Assembly (NCBI RefSeq): GCF_008080435.1 | Contig: NZ_VRKN01000012.1 | Coordinates: 1-64,000, forward strand | Reading direction: 5' to 3' | Source of the DNA: Enterobacter asburiae | Lineage (GTDB): Bacteria; Pseudomonadota; Gammaproteobacteria; Enterobacterales; Enterobacteriaceae | DNA: 64,000 nt | Part shown: piece after piece, positions 29,087 to 38,174 of the stretch | How the letters are laid out: every line of letters starts with the position of its first letter | How positions within the stretch are numbered: the stretch's first letter is position 1 | Program-made: the position numbers and the translations under genes | The notes under the pieces: model-generated | The model's database searches: none | What the model was told of the DNA's origin: nothing | What the model saw: the letters and a program-made list of their open reading frames with translations, nothing else

Positions 29087-29109
29087 AGGGGAGCCGGACG
29101 GGCTCCCCT
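29087..29109 (-). terminator. Hairpin downstream of fbp
   Basis: A 9-bp stem (AGGGGAGCC and GGCTCCCCT) with a 5-base loop sits 11 bases after the fbp stop. There is no U tract on the minus strand, so terminator function is less certain than for the other hairpins. Confidence 0.5.
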
Positions 29110-29120
29110 GAAGAGAGGTA

Positions 29121-30119
29121 TTACGCGTCCGGATACTCACGGATAAAACGTTCAACGTCTTCAACCATGTGGTTGTTGCCGACGAAGAATGAACGGCGCT
29201 GGTGAAGGCTTTCCGGCACGATATCCAGAATACGCTCTTTACCGTCGCTCGCCTTGCCGCCTGCCTGTTCGGCGAGGAACGCCATCGGGTTGCACTCGTA
29301 CAGCAGACGCAGTTTCCCGTCCGGGTGGCTGGCGGTGCTTGGGTAGAGGTAGATACCGCCTTTCAGCAGGTTACGGTGGAAATCCGCGACCAGAGAGCCA
29401 ATATAGCGGGACGTGTACGGGCGCTGGGTCGCTTTATCTTCTTCCTGACAGAATTTGATGTACTTCTTCACGCCGTTCGGGAATCGGATGTAGTTGCCTT
29501 CGTTGATAGAGTAGGTGCTGCCCTTCTCCGGGAAGCGCATACGTTCCTGGCTCAGACAGAAAACACCCAGGGAAGGATCGTACGTAAAGGCGTGAACCCC
29601 GCACCCGGTGGTATACACCAGCATGGTGGAGGAGCCATAAACGACGTAACCGGCAGCAACCTGATTAATGCCCGGCTGCAGGAAATCTTCTTCGGTCACC
29701 GGCGTGCCAACAGGCGTGACGCGGCGGTAGATGGAGAAAATGGTACCGACAGAAACGTTAACGTCGATGTTTGAGGAACCGTCGAGCGGATCCATCAGAA
29801 CAACGTATTTAGCGTGTTCACACCCTTCGAAAACAACAATTTCATCTTCTTCTTCAGAGGCGATACCCGCAACGATGTCGCGCGCGCGCAGTGCAGCTTT
29901 CAATTTTTCATTTGCGAACAGATCGAGTTTCTGTTGAACCTCGCCCTGAACGTTCTCGGCACCGCTGGCACCCAGGATATCGACCAGACCGGCCTTGTTG
30001 ATATCACGGTGGATGATCTTAGCGCCCAGCTTTATTGCCGACAGCAAAGCAGTGAGTTCACCGGTAGCATGAGAGAACTCGTGCTGCTTTTCGACAATAA
30101 ATTCACCTAACGTTTTCAT
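29121..30119 (-). CDS. fbp: Fructose-1,6-bisphosphatase class 1
   Basis: Fbp dephosphorylates fructose 1,6-bisphosphate in gluconeogenesis. The 332-residue protein equals E. coli Fbp. The metal-binding motif DPLDGSSN is present, and the C-terminal active-site region follows ([20 protein letters not shown]). The ATG at 30119 gives the family N terminus MKTLGEF; the extension to 30164 is not conserved. It is divergent from mpl. Confidence 0.97.
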   Translation of the reverse strand: MKTLGEFIVEKQHEFSHATGELTALLSAIKLGAKIIHRDINKAGLVDILGASGAENVQGEVQQKLDLFANEKLKAALRARDIVAGIASEEEDEIVVFEGCEHAKYVVLMDPLDGSSNIDVNVSVGTIFSIYRRVTPVGTPVTEEDFLQPGINQVAAGYVVYGSSTMLVYTTGCGVHAFTYDPSLGVFCLSQERMRFPEKGSTYSINEGNYIRFPNGVKKYIKFCQEEDKATQRPYTSRYIGSLVADFHRNLLKGGIYLYPSTASHPDGKLRLLYECNPMAFLAEQAGGKASDGKERILDIVPESLHQRRSFFVGNNHMVEDVERFIREYPDA

Positions 30120-30316
30120 AACACTTTCCCTGCATCTTTGTGAGTAGAGCGATTGTATGTTCACTAAAACGACTAAAGCCCAACAATCTTAACAAACATT
30201 CAAATATTAGCGCAGAGGTGAATCGCGCCAGCAACATACGGATTTACCTGAAATGCGTTTCACAGCCGCTAACATGTGAGTAAAATGTGCGCCACATTGA
30301 AGAAGGATAGTGACGT

Positions 30317-31690
30317 ATGCGCATTCATATATTGGGGATTTGTGGCACTTTCATGGGCGGACTGGCAATGCTGGCGCGCTCGCTGGGCCATGAAGTGACA
30401 GGTTCGGACGCCAATGTGTATCCGCCAATGAGCACACTTCTGGAGAAACAGGGCATCGCTTTAATTCAGGGCTACGATGCCAGCCAGCTGGATCCCGAGC
30501 CGGACCTGGTGATCATTGGCAACGCCATGACCCGCGGCAATCCGTGCGTCGAGGCGGTACTGGAACGCAATATTCCGTTCATGTCCGGCCCGCAGTGGCT
30601 GCATGACTTCGTCCTGCGTGACCGCTGGGTGGTTGCCGTTGCCGGTACCCATGGCAAAACCACGACCGCGGGCATGGCAACCTGGATCCTCGAAGCCTGC
30701 GGCTACAAGCCGGGCTTCGTGATTGGCGGCGTACCGGGTAATTTCGACGTTTCTGCGCGTCTGGGTGATAGCCCGTTCTTTGTGATCGAAGCCGACGAAT
30801 ACGACTGCGCGTTCTTCGACAAGCGTTCTAAGTTCGTGCATTACTGCCCGCGCACGCTGATCCTCAACAACCTTGAGTTTGACCACGCGGATATTTTTGA
30901 CGATCTGAAAGCCATTCAGAAACAGTTCCACCACCTGGTGCGCATTGTTCCGGGCCAGGGGCGCATCATCCTGCCGGAGAACGACATCAACCTGAAGCAG
31001 ACTCTGGCGATGGGCTGCTGGAGCGAGCAGGAGCTGGTGGGCGAGCAGGGCCACTGGCAGGCGAAGAAACTCAACGCCGATGCCTCCGAGTGGGAAGTGC
31101 TGCTCGACGGTGAAAAAGTGGGTGAAGTGAAGTGGGGCCTGGTGGGCGAGCACAACATGCACAACGGCCTGATGGCCATTGCTGCGGCACGTCACGTGGG
31201 CGTTCTGCCTGTGGATGCGGCCAATGCCCTGGGTTCGTTTATCAATGCCCGTCGCCGTCTGGAACTGCGCGGTGAAGCCCACGGCGTTACCGTGTATGAC
31301 GATTTCGCGCACCACCCAACGGCCATTCTGGCGACGCTTGCGGCCCTGCGCGGCAAAGTCGGCGGCACAGCCCGCATTCTGGCGGTGCTGGAACCGCGCT
31401 CGAACACCATGAAGATGGGCATCTGCAAAGATGACCTCGCACCGTCGTTAGGACGTGCCGATGAAGTCTTCCTGCTGCAGCCGCAGCATATTCCATGGCA
31501 GGTGGCTGAAGTCGCCGATGCCTGCATTCAGCCTGCGCACTGGAGTGCGGATGTGGATGCGCTCGCGGATATGGTGGTGAAAGCCGCTCAACCGGGTGAC
31601 CATATTCTGGTGATGAGCAACGGCGGTTTTGGTGGGATCCATCAGAAGCTGCTGGACGGTCTGGCGAAGAAAGCGGAAGCGGCAGAGTAA
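30317..31690 (+). CDS. mpl: UDP-N-acetylmuramate:L-alanyl-gamma-D-glutamyl-meso-diaminopimelate ligase
   Basis: Mpl reattaches the recycled murein tripeptide to UDP-MurNAc. The 457-residue Mur-ligase-family protein has the ATP-binding P loop GTHGKTTT at 110-116 onward and the conserved NNLEFDHADIF block. The length matches E. coli (457). Confidence 0.97.
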   Translation: MRIHILGICGTFMGGLAMLARSLGHEVTGSDANVYPPMSTLLEKQGIALIQGYDASQLDPEPDLVIIGNAMTRGNPCVEAVLERNIPFMSGPQWLHDFVLRDRWVVAVAGTHGKTTTAGMATWILEACGYKPGFVIGGVPGNFDVSARLGDSPFFVIEADEYDCAFFDKRSKFVHYCPRTLILNNLEFDHADIFDDLKAIQKQFHHLVRIVPGQGRIILPENDINLKQTLAMGCWSEQELVGEQGHWQAKKLNADASEWEVLLDGEKVGEVKWGLVGEHNMHNGLMAIAAARHVGVLPVDAANALGSFINARRRLELRGEAHGVTVYDDFAHHPTAILATLAALRGKVGGTARILAVLEPRSNTMKMGICKDDLAPSLGRADEVFLLQPQHIPWQVAEVADACIQPAHWSADVDALADMVVKAAQPGDHILVMSNGGFGGIHQKLLDGLAKKAEAAE

Positions 31691-31696
31691 AAAAAA

Positions 31697-31777
31697 GCCC
31701 GGTGGCGCTAGCGCTTACCGGGCCTACATTTTGCACGACCTTGTAGGCCGGATAAGGCGTTTACGCCGCCATCCGGC
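31697..31777. repeat. BIME (two inverted REP-like units) after mpl
   Basis: One unit (GCCCGGTGGCGCTAGCGC..., 31697-31728) and an opposite unit (TGTAGGCCGGATAAGGCG..., 31742-31777) lie between the convergent mpl and darP. This is typical of bacterial interspersed mosaic elements. Confidence 0.8.
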
Positions 31778-31792
31778 GCAAAACCGCACGGA

Positions 31793-32344
31793 TTACTCTT
31801 CGTTCTCAGACAGCTCGCGCAGATACTGGAAAATCAGGCGCGCAGACTTCGGCGGCTTATTCCCTTCTTTCTCTTTCTGCGCATTGCGGATCAGCGATCG
31901 CAACTGCTGGCGGTCGGCATCCGGCCACAGGTTCAGCACTTCCGGCACGGCATCATCGCCTTGTTCAATCAGACGATCGCGGATCTGCTCAAGCTTATGG
32001 AAAAACGCAACCTGCTGGTTGTGGCGGTTTTTCAGCTTGTCCAGCGCCTGGCGGATCGGATCGACGTCGCGCTGACGCAGCATTTTCCCGATAAGCTGAA
32101 GCTGGCGACGACGGCCTTCTTTTTTAATTTTCTGTGCCAGTTCAATGGCATCACGCAGATCCTGGTCGAGCGGGATCTTGTCCAGCGCGTTTTTACCCAG
32201 TTCTACCATTTCTGCGCCAAGCTGTTTTAACTCTTCGGCGTCACGTTTAATTTCACTTTTACTGACCCAGATGATCTCATCATCTTCGTCTTCGATGTCA
32301 TCACCGGGAACGTCGTCGAGCCAGTCTTCGGGCTGCTTAGTCAT
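31793..32344 (-). CDS. darP: Ribosome biogenesis factor DarP (YjgA)
   Basis: DarP associates with late 50S assembly intermediates and promotes peptidyl-transferase-centre maturation. The 183-residue, highly charged helical protein matches E. coli in length. The ATG at 32344 gives the family start [16 protein letters not shown]. It is divergent from pmbA. Confidence 0.95.
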   Translation of the reverse strand: MTKQPEDWLDDVPGDDIEDEDDEIIWVSKSEIKRDAEELKQLGAEMVELGKNALDKIPLDQDLRDAIELAQKIKKEGRRRQLQLIGKMLRQRDVDPIRQALDKLKNRHNQQVAFFHKLEQIRDRLIEQGDDAVPEVLNLWPDADRQQLRSLIRNAQKEKEGNKPPKSARLIFQYLRELSENEE

Positions 32345-32438
32345 GTCAGGCTCCTTAAAAAAGAGGCTAATGTTACCAGTTAAGACGCGCACTGAAAAAC
32401 GGTTCTCTGTTAGACTTCAGATAACTCTCTCTTACAGT

Positions 32439-33791
32439 ATGGCATTTGCGATGAAAGTAACCTCACAAGTTGAAGCGCAGCGTAAGATTCTTGAAGAAGC
32501 CGTCTCCACCGCGCTGATGCTTGCTTCAGAAAAATCAGATGGCGCCGAAGTGGCGGTCAGCAAAACCACCGGCATCAGCGTGAGTACCCGCTATGGTGAA
32601 GTGGAGAATGTAGAATTCAACAGCGATGGCGCGCTTGGGATCACGGTGTATCACCAGAATCGCAAAGGCAGCGCGTCATCCACCGATCTCAGCCCGGATG
32701 CCATTGCCCGTACGGTGCAGGCGGCGCTGGATATCGCCCGTTATACCTCTCCGGATCCTTACGCAGGCGTGGCGGATAAAGACCTGCTGGCGTTTGACGC
32801 ACCGGATCTCGATCTTTTCCACCCGGCGGAAGTGACCCCGGACGACGCGATCGAGCTGGCCGCGCGCGCCGAGCAGGCTTCCCTGCAGGCTGATAAGCGC
32901 ATCACCAATACCGAAGGCGGCAGCTTCAACAGCCACTACGGCATCAAAGTCTTCGGCAACAGCCACGGCATGCTGCAGGGCTACTGCTCCACCCGTCATT
33001 CGCTCTCCAGCTGCGTCATCGCCGAAGAGAACGGTGACATGGAGCGTGACTACGCCTACACCATTGGCCGCGCGCTGGGGGATTTGCAGTCTCCTGAGTG
33101 GGTGGGTAAAGAGTGTGCCGAACGCACGCTGTCTCGCCTGTCACCGCGCAAACTCTCCACCATGAAGGCCCCGGTCATTTTTGCTAATGAAGTGGCAACC
33201 GGTCTGTTTGGCCATCTGGTGGGCGCTATCGCAGGCGGCTCGGTTTACCGCAAATCGACCTTCCTGCTCGACTCGCTGGGCAAGCAAATTCTGCCGGAAT
33301 GGCTGACCATTGAAGAGCATCCGCACCTGCTGAAAGGGCTGGCCTCCACGCCGTTCGACAGCGAAGGCGTGCGCACCGAACGTCGCGATATCATCAAAGA
33401 CGGCGTTTTGACCCAGTGGCTGCTGACCAACTACTCCGCGCGCAAGCTGGGGCTGAAAAGCACCGGACACGCTGGCGGCATCCACAACTGGCGCATTGCC
33501 GGGCAGGGTCTGAACTTTGAGCAGATGCTGAAAGAGATGGGCACCGGCCTGGTCGTAACGGAACTGATGGGTCAGGGCGTCAGCGGCATCACCGGCGACT
33601 ACTCTCGCGGCGCGGCGGGCTTCTGGGTGGAAAACGGCGAAATCCAGTATCCGGTAAGCGAGATTACGATTGCCGGTAATCTGAAGGACATGTGGCGCAA
33701 TATCGTTACGGTCGGTAACGATATTGAAACACGTAGCAATATACAGTGTGGTTCTGTACTTCTGCCGGAAATGAAAATCGCCGGCCAGTAA
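32439..33791 (+). CDS. pmbA: Metalloprotease PmbA (TldE)
   Basis: PmbA/TldE forms a complex with TldD, which carries the active site. The pair processes microcin B17 and degrades CcdA. The 450-residue protein equals E. coli PmbA. It lacks the HExxxH zinc motif of TldD, as normal for TldE. The ATG at 32439 gives the family start; longer frames run over the divergent darP gene. Confidence 0.96.
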   Translation: MAFAMKVTSQVEAQRKILEEAVSTALMLASEKSDGAEVAVSKTTGISVSTRYGEVENVEFNSDGALGITVYHQNRKGSASSTDLSPDAIARTVQAALDIARYTSPDPYAGVADKDLLAFDAPDLDLFHPAEVTPDDAIELAARAEQASLQADKRITNTEGGSFNSHYGIKVFGNSHGMLQGYCSTRHSLSSCVIAEENGDMERDYAYTIGRALGDLQSPEWVGKECAERTLSRLSPRKLSTMKAPVIFANEVATGLFGHLVGAIAGGSVYRKSTFLLDSLGKQILPEWLTIEEHPHLLKGLASTPFDSEGVRTERRDIIKDGVLTQWLLTNYSARKLGLKSTGHAGGIHNWRIAGQGLNFEQMLKEMGTGLVVTELMGQGVSGITGDYSRGAAGFWVENGEIQYPVSEITIAGNLKDMWRNIVTVGNDIETRSNIQCGSVLLPEMKIAGQ

Positions 33792-33832
33792 TACCCGTAA
33801 AGGCGTTTTAATAATAAAAAAGGAAGTGAGCA

Positions 33833-34219
33833 ATGCGTAAACACCTGTTAGCGATCGTCGCGGCTTCAACGCTGGTTCTTGGCTCTTCTGCGTTTGCTGC
33901 CGATCTTGAAGACGACATGGGCATCCTCGGTCAAAACCTGAAGGTGGTGCAGAAAACGGACAATGCGGCTGAAATGAAAGACGCACTGACCAAAATGCGT
34001 GAAGCGGCGCTGGACGCACAAAAAGCGACGCCTCCGAAGCTGGAAAGCAAAGCGGCAGAGAGTGCAGAGATGAAAGACTATCGCCACGGCTTTGACGTGC
34101 TGGTAGGACAAATTGACGGTGCGCTGAAGCTGGCTAACGAAGGCAAAGTGAAAGAGGCCCAGGCGGCGGCCGAGCAGTTTGTGACTACGCGCAACACGTA
34201 TCACAAAAAGTATCGTTAA
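33833..34219 (+). CDS. cybC: Cytochrome b562
   Basis: This is a periplasmic four-helix heme b protein. The 128-residue precursor has a signal peptide ending SSAFA, then mature ADLEDDM with the axial Met7. The second axial ligand is the histidine in the C-terminal TYHKKYR. AAGGAAGTGAG precedes the start. The physiological partner is unknown. Confidence 0.96.
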   Translation: MRKHLLAIVAASTLVLGSSAFAADLEDDMGILGQNLKVVQKTDNAAEMKDALTKMREAALDAQKATPPKLESKAAESAEMKDYRHGFDVLVGQIDGALKLANEGKVKEAQAAAEQFVTTRNTYHKKYR

Positions 34220-34361
34220 TTGCATGCCCGAGCGGGGTCGCGTTAAGCGCCTCCGCTCACACTCTTTCTCATCCCCATAAGAAAACCTTATCCACATCAC
34301 ATTTCTACGAGTCCGCTCGGAATCTTTTCCGCTTCGCTTACCCCTTATTTGCCGCGCGATA

Positions 34362-34379
34362 GCGTGATATTCATCACGC
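34362..34379. promoter_or_regulatory. CRP-like palindrome
   Basis: GCGTGAT-ATTC-ATCACGC has perfect 7-base arms. Its GTGA-N6-TCAC core has CRP spacing and matches 8 of 10 consensus positions. FNR-type recognition (GTGAT-N4-ATCAC) is an alternative. Confidence 0.5.
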
Positions 34380-34442
34380 AAATACCATGATTAATTCAGA
34401 TTCACCGTATTTATGTGGCACAGATCACTGCTGCGGCTCGCC

Positions 34443-34462
34443 TTTACACTTCGAAGTGGAAA
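34443..34462. promoter_or_regulatory. Candidate operator of the PRD-type activator
   Basis: TTTACACTTCGAAGTGGAAA has a perfect 12-base palindromic core (CACTTCGAAGTG) and symmetric T/A flanks. Its layout, TT..CAC-N6-GTG..AA over 20 bases, resembles operators of MtlR-like PRD activators. The operon encodes such a regulator. Confidence 0.5.
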
Positions 34463-34548
34463 ACAACTCGCTACAAACAATTCCCCCCCAACGTTAGTTT
34501 TATTCCAGAGCCATTAACGGGGTAAGACCAGTGATTAACGGAGCGGTA

Positions 34549-34869
34549 ATGAACGACGTTGGGGAACAGGCGGTGCAAACAGAACAGCTCGCGAACACCA
34601 TGCTGCAGCAGGTCTATGCCCTGCTGGCCCGGCACAACATCATCCCCAATGCAGTACAGGAGCAGATGCTCACCTCCCACGTGCGTGCAATGGCGCACCG
34701 GTCCGTGACCGGCGAGCCGCTGCCGGAGGTTGAAGCGGAGCTGTTCGACGAAATTTCACCCGATTCAATGCAACTCGCCCGTGAGGTGGTCGCGCAGTTT
34801 GGCAATCTTCCTGATGAAGAAGCCTGGCTGCTCTCCGTTCACTTCGAAGTCGCGAAAGATAACCTTTAA
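34549..34869 (+). CDS. Small stand-alone PRD-domain protein
   Basis: The 106-residue protein consists of one PTS regulation domain. The two histidine motifs (SHVRAMAH around His44 and LLSVHFEVA around His98) align with the phosphorylated histidines of BglG-type PRDs. There is no DNA- or RNA-binding domain. It is the first gene of the SFCGS/DUF4310-4312 operon and probably senses PTS phosphorylation for it. I prefer the ATG at 34549 (GGAG 5 bases before) over a GTG at 34531. Confidence 0.8.
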   Translation: MNDVGEQAVQTEQLANTMLQQVYALLARHNIIPNAVQEQMLTSHVRAMAHRSVTGEPLPEVEAELFDEISPDSMQLAREVVAQFGNLPDEEAWLLSVHFEVAKDNL

Positions 34870-34879
34870 GGAGCAACAC

Positions 34880-35242
34880 ATGGAACAGATTACAGTCGTG
34901 ATTGGCGATCGCCTGGGTAAAGGTCAGAAAGTGGCTGCCGGTGTGGAAAAAGCAGGTGGACGCGCGGTGGTTGTGCCGGGCATGGCAGCGGATATGAAGC
35001 TGGGCGACGTGATGAAAGCGGAAAACGCCACCTTCGGTATCTCCTTCTGCGGCAGCGGCGGCGCGGGTGCCATCACTGCCCAAACTAAGTATGGCTACAA
35101 AGCTAAATACGGTATGCGTTCCGTGGAAGAGGGCGTGACCGCCATCAACGAAGGCTGCAACGTGCTGGGCTTTGGCTTTATGGATAAAGAAGAGCTGGGC
35201 GAGCGTCTGGTACAGGCGTGGCAGAAGAAATACGGCGCATAA
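34880..35242 (+). CDS. Glycine-rich SFCGS family protein
   Basis: The 120-residue soluble protein contains the family-defining ISFCGSGGAGA stretch (Cys57) and a second cysteine at 93. Its start (MEQITVVIGDRLGKGQKV) looks like an alpha/beta sandwich. The family is named for this motif and has no established function. AAGGAG lies 6 bases before the ATG. It is followed after 2 bases by the DUF4312 gene, so the two are probably made together. A role as a small partner or phosphocarrier of the downstream membrane proteins is inference. Confidence 0.88.
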   Translation: MEQITVVIGDRLGKGQKVAAGVEKAGGRAVVVPGMAADMKLGDVMKAENATFGISFCGSGGAGAITAQTKYGYKAKYGMRSVEEGVTAINEGCNVLGFGFMDKEELGERLVQAWQKKYGA

Positions 35243-35244
35243 GC

Positions 35245-35544
35245 ATGAAAGAACAGTTCACAACCACGGTGAGAGTGAAGGGGAAAGGCGACGCCAAAGC
35301 GCGCGCCTTTGCCGACGCGCTCAACCACGTTCAGGCCGCGGTGATGAAAGCCTCACCGCATATCTTACTGCGTATTGAGCCACAGGATGTGCAGGTCGTT
35401 CAGGCGCAAGAAGCGGTGCGTAAAGAAGCGTTTCTGTTCTTCTTTCTGCGCCGGGAAAGACGCACCTACAGCGTGGAGCTGGATGTGACCGTCAACGTGA
35501 CCGCCATCAATCTCGACCAGGTGGATTTCGTCACGCAACGCTGA
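35245..35544 (+). CDS. DUF4312 family protein
   Basis: The 99-residue soluble protein starts MKEQFTTTVRVKGKGDAKARAF and contains a basic FLFFFLRRERRTY patch. It belongs to a family seen with SFCGS, DUF4311 and DUF4310 genes. The ATG at 35245, 2 bases after the SFCGS stop, is preferred over an in-frame start inside that gene. The function is unknown; a cytoplasmic subunit of the membrane system is plausible. Confidence 0.84.
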   Translation: MKEQFTTTVRVKGKGDAKARAFADALNHVQAAVMKASPHILLRIEPQDVQVVQAQEAVRKEAFLFFFLRRERRTYSVELDVTVNVTAINLDQVDFVTQR

Positions 35545-35566
35545 TTATTCATAAAAGGGCAGACTG

Positions 35567-36343
35567 ATGTTCTTAATTATATTAATAAAATCGCTCATCA
35601 TTGGCGGCCTGGTTGGCGTCGGTGTCGGAGCCGGGGCTGCACGCATGTTTCATGCGCCTACCACTCAGGGTATGGGCGCGTTTCGTACGTTGGGGGAACT
35701 GAACTCCTGTGAAGGGGATCCGGCGTCCCACTTCTCCTTTGGGTTAGGTTTCTTCTTTAACGCCTGGGCCTCTTCCGTGGCTGCAGGGGCTTTCACACAG
35801 GACGTTGACCACCGCATCATCCCGAACTGGGGTGCTGCTGCACTGATGATCAAAAACCGTAACGTCGGCGAAACGCTGCACGACCCGCGCAAAATGGCGA
35901 TTGCCTGCGGCGTGATTGGCATGCTCGTCGTCACCTTCCTGAACCTGACCGCCTCCTCCGTTCCGGCTGCGCTTCAGGTCACCGCCGTCAAGGTGCTGGT
36001 ACCGGCGGCTAACCTGCTGGTGAACACCGTCATGCCGGTGATCTTCTGGCTGGCGGCCATCGACGCGGGTAAAAAATCTGGCTTCTGGGCCACCATCTTT
36101 GGCGGCGCGGCGCAGCTGATCATGGGTAACGCCGTACCGGGCCTGGTGCTGGGGATCCTGATCGGTAAAGGTGTTGAAGAGAGCGGCTGGAACCACGTCA
36201 CCAAAGTGATGATGGCGGCGATCGTCCTGCTCTTCGTGCTGAGCGGTTTCTTCCGCGGCTTCGACATGAAGATGATCGAATCCTTCCATCTGACCGTGCC
36301 GAACTGGCTCGACATGATCCACAACTCGCTCAGCGGTAAATAA
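35567..36343 (+). CDS. DUF4311 family membrane protein
   Basis: The 258-residue protein has at least six hydrophobic segments. These include an N-terminal ILIKSLIIGGLVGVGVGAGAA helix and later glycine-rich segments. It shows no homology I recognise to PTS EIIC, ABC or MFS permeases. With DUF4310 it is the only integral membrane component of the operon and is therefore the candidate uptake channel. Confidence 0.87.
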   Translation: MFLIILIKSLIIGGLVGVGVGAGAARMFHAPTTQGMGAFRTLGELNSCEGDPASHFSFGLGFFFNAWASSVAAGAFTQDVDHRIIPNWGAAALMIKNRNVGETLHDPRKMAIACGVIGMLVVTFLNLTASSVPAALQVTAVKVLVPAANLLVNTVMPVIFWLAAIDAGKKSGFWATIFGGAAQLIMGNAVPGLVLGILIGKGVEESGWNHVTKVMMAAIVLLFVLSGFFRGFDMKMIESFHLTVPNWLDMIHNSLSGK

Positions 36344-36356
36344 CAGGAGCCTCTAA

Positions 36357-36998
36357 ATGGAACAGAATAAAGGTTTTTGGTATGCCGACTGGTCGTTCCC
36401 GATCTTCGTTGGCCTGCTCTCCTCCGGCGTCTTCGCCGGGACGCACATGTACTACCTCTACGGCATCGGCGCGTTTAACGAAGTGGCCTTCGTGGCGATG
36501 CTGAAAGCGGGGATAGATACCGGCGTCTACGGTGCGGTGGCGGCGTTTGGCGCAAGCTTCCTGTTCGCCCGTATTATCGAAGGCTCGCTGGTCGGTATTC
36601 TCGACATCGGCGGCGCGATCCAGACCGGCGTGGGCCTCGGCGTTCCGGCGCTGCTGCTGGGCGCGGGCATCATGTTCCCGGTGACCAACTTCATTGCCGC
36701 GCTGATTACCGGCCTGGTGATTGGTCTGGCGATTGGCTACGTCATCATCCTGGCCCGTAAGTTCACCATCAACCAGAGCAACTCCACCTACGGTGCAGAC
36801 GTGATGATGGGCGCGGGTAACGCCTCCGGCCGCTTCCTCGGGCCGTTGATTATCCTCAGCGCCATGACCGCCTCCATTCCTATCGGCGTCGGTTCCCTGC
36901 TGGGTGCGCTGGTGTTCTACATCTGGCAGAAGCCGATTACCGGTGGCGCCATTCTCGGTGCAATGCTGTTGGGCTGGCTGTTCCCGGTCGCCCTTTAA
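36357..36998 (+). CDS. DUF4310 family membrane protein
   Basis: The 213-residue protein has about six glycine-rich membrane helices (for example VGLGVPALLLGAGIMFPV and LITGLVIGLAIGYVIIL). It starts 13 bases after DUF4311 and presumably forms a complex with it. No catalytic motif is visible. It always co-occurs with the preceding DUFs as far as I know; transport is inferred. Confidence 0.87.
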   Translation: MEQNKGFWYADWSFPIFVGLLSSGVFAGTHMYYLYGIGAFNEVAFVAMLKAGIDTGVYGAVAAFGASFLFARIIEGSLVGILDIGGAIQTGVGLGVPALLLGAGIMFPVTNFIAALITGLVIGLAIGYVIILARKFTINQSNSTYGADVMMGAGNASGRFLGPLIILSAMTASIPIGVGSLLGALVFYIWQKPITGGAILGAMLLGWLFPVAL

Positions 36999-37040
36999 TA
37001 CCCGCGGGCGCTCAGGCGCCCGCCTTATCAGGAGATCCTC

Positions 37041-38174
37041 ATGTTTGATTTACTCCTGCGCCGTGCGCGCCTTGCCGACGATACCCTGACCGATATCGCC
37101 ATTCAGGACGGGAAAATCGCGGCGCTGGGCGAGATTGTCGCCCCCGCGCATAAAACGGTCGAGCTGAATGGCGACGTGTTCGTCAGCGCAGGCTGGATTG
37201 ACTCCCACGTCCACTGCTACCCGAACTCCCCGATTTACCACGACGAGCCGGACAGCGTGGGCATTGCCACCGGCGTGACCTCCGTGGTGGACGCGGGCAG
37301 TACCGGTGCCGACGACGTGGACGATTTCTACAACATCACCCGTAAAGCGACAACCGAAGTCTTTGCCCTGCTGAACATCTCCCGCGTGGGGCTGATTGCC
37401 CAGAACGAACTGGCCAACATGGCGAATATTGACGCCGACGCGGTGAAGCAGGCGGTGAAGCGCCACCCTGATTTTATCGTCGGCCTGAAAGCGCGCATGA
37501 GCAGCAGCGTGGTCGGTGAAAATGGCATTACGCCGCTGGAACGGGCTAAAGCGATTCAGAAAGAGAACGGCGATCTGCCGCTGATGGTCCACATCGGTAA
37601 CAACCCGCCGAACCTTGACGAAATTGCCGAGCTGCTGAGTTCCGGCGACATCATTACCCACTGCTACAACGGCAAACCGAACCGCATTCTGACGCCCTCC
37701 GGCGAACTGCGCGCCTCCATTACGTCCGCCCTGAAGCGCGGCGTGCGTCTGGACGTCGGTCACGGTACGGCGAGCTTCAGCTTTGAAGTGGCGAAACGCG
37801 CCATCGCGATGGGCATCCTGCCGCACACCATCAGCTCGGATATCTACTGCCGCAACCGAATCAACGGCCCGGTAGGCTCGCTGGCAAGCGTGATGTCGAA
37901 GTTTCTCGCTATCGGCATGTCATTACCGCAGGTCATTGACTGCGTGACCGCCAACGCCGCCGACGGCCTGCGTCTGACGCGCAAAGGCCGCATTCAGCCG
38001 GGTCTCGATGCCGACCTGACGCTGTTCACGATTAAACACCAGCCGACGGTGCTGACGGATGCCGAAAACGACAGCCTGCAGGCTGAACACATTCTGGTGC
38101 CGCTTGCCGCGATCCGCGCGGGCAAGGGCTACATGACCGAACAAGGGAGCACGGAACATGCCTTCGATTTATGA
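37041..38174 (+). CDS. Amidohydrolase-superfamily deacetylase-like metallohydrolase
   Basis: The 377-residue TIM-barrel hydrolase keeps a full binuclear metal site: His56 and His58 (DSHVHCYP), carboxylated Lys150 (VGLKAR), His184 (LMVHIGN), His207 (ITHCYNG) and Asp267 (SSDIYC). It belongs with the Atu3266/EF_0837 group, in which N-deacetylase or esterase activity has been studied. EF_0837 neighbours similar PLP-enzyme and aldolase genes. Here it probably deacylates the substrate before the PLP step. It overlaps the next gene by 17 bases. Confidence 0.87.
   Translation: MFDLLLRRARLADDTLTDIAIQDGKIAALGEIVAPAHKTVELNGDVFVSAGWIDSHVHCYPNSPIYHDEPDSVGIATGVTSVVDAGSTGADDVDDFYNITRKATTEVFALLNISRVGLIAQNELANMANIDADAVKQAVKRHPDFIVGLKARMSSSVVGENGITPLERAKAIQKENGDLPLMVHIGNNPPNLDEIAELLSSGDIITHCYNGKPNRILTPSGELRASITSALKRGVRLDVGHGTASFSFEVAKRAIAMGILPHTISSDIYCRNRINGPVGSLASVMSKFLAIGMSLPQVIDCVTANAADGLRLTRKGRIQPGLDADLTLFTIKHQPTVLTDAENDSLQAEHILVPLAAIRAGKGYMTEQGSTEHAFDL

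Larger units (their letters stand above)
34220..34548. other. Regulatory region upstream of the SFCGS/DUF4310-4312 operon
   Basis: This 329-base gap contains a CRP-like palindrome (34362-34379) and a second 20-base palindrome (34443-34462), described separately. No gene, terminator with U tract or repeat family member was seen. A sigma-54-like TGGCAC has the wrong spacing to its TGC. Confidence 0.6.

Noticed and set aside
31697..31777. Possible small CRISPR or terminator array after mpl
   Set aside because: Only two inverted units of REP type are present, with no regular spacers.
34415..34432. Sigma-54-like promoter TGGCAC...TGC before the SFCGS operon
   Set aside because: The GG-to-GC spacing is one base too long and TTGC is not present. 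The regulator encoded is not a sigma-54 activator.
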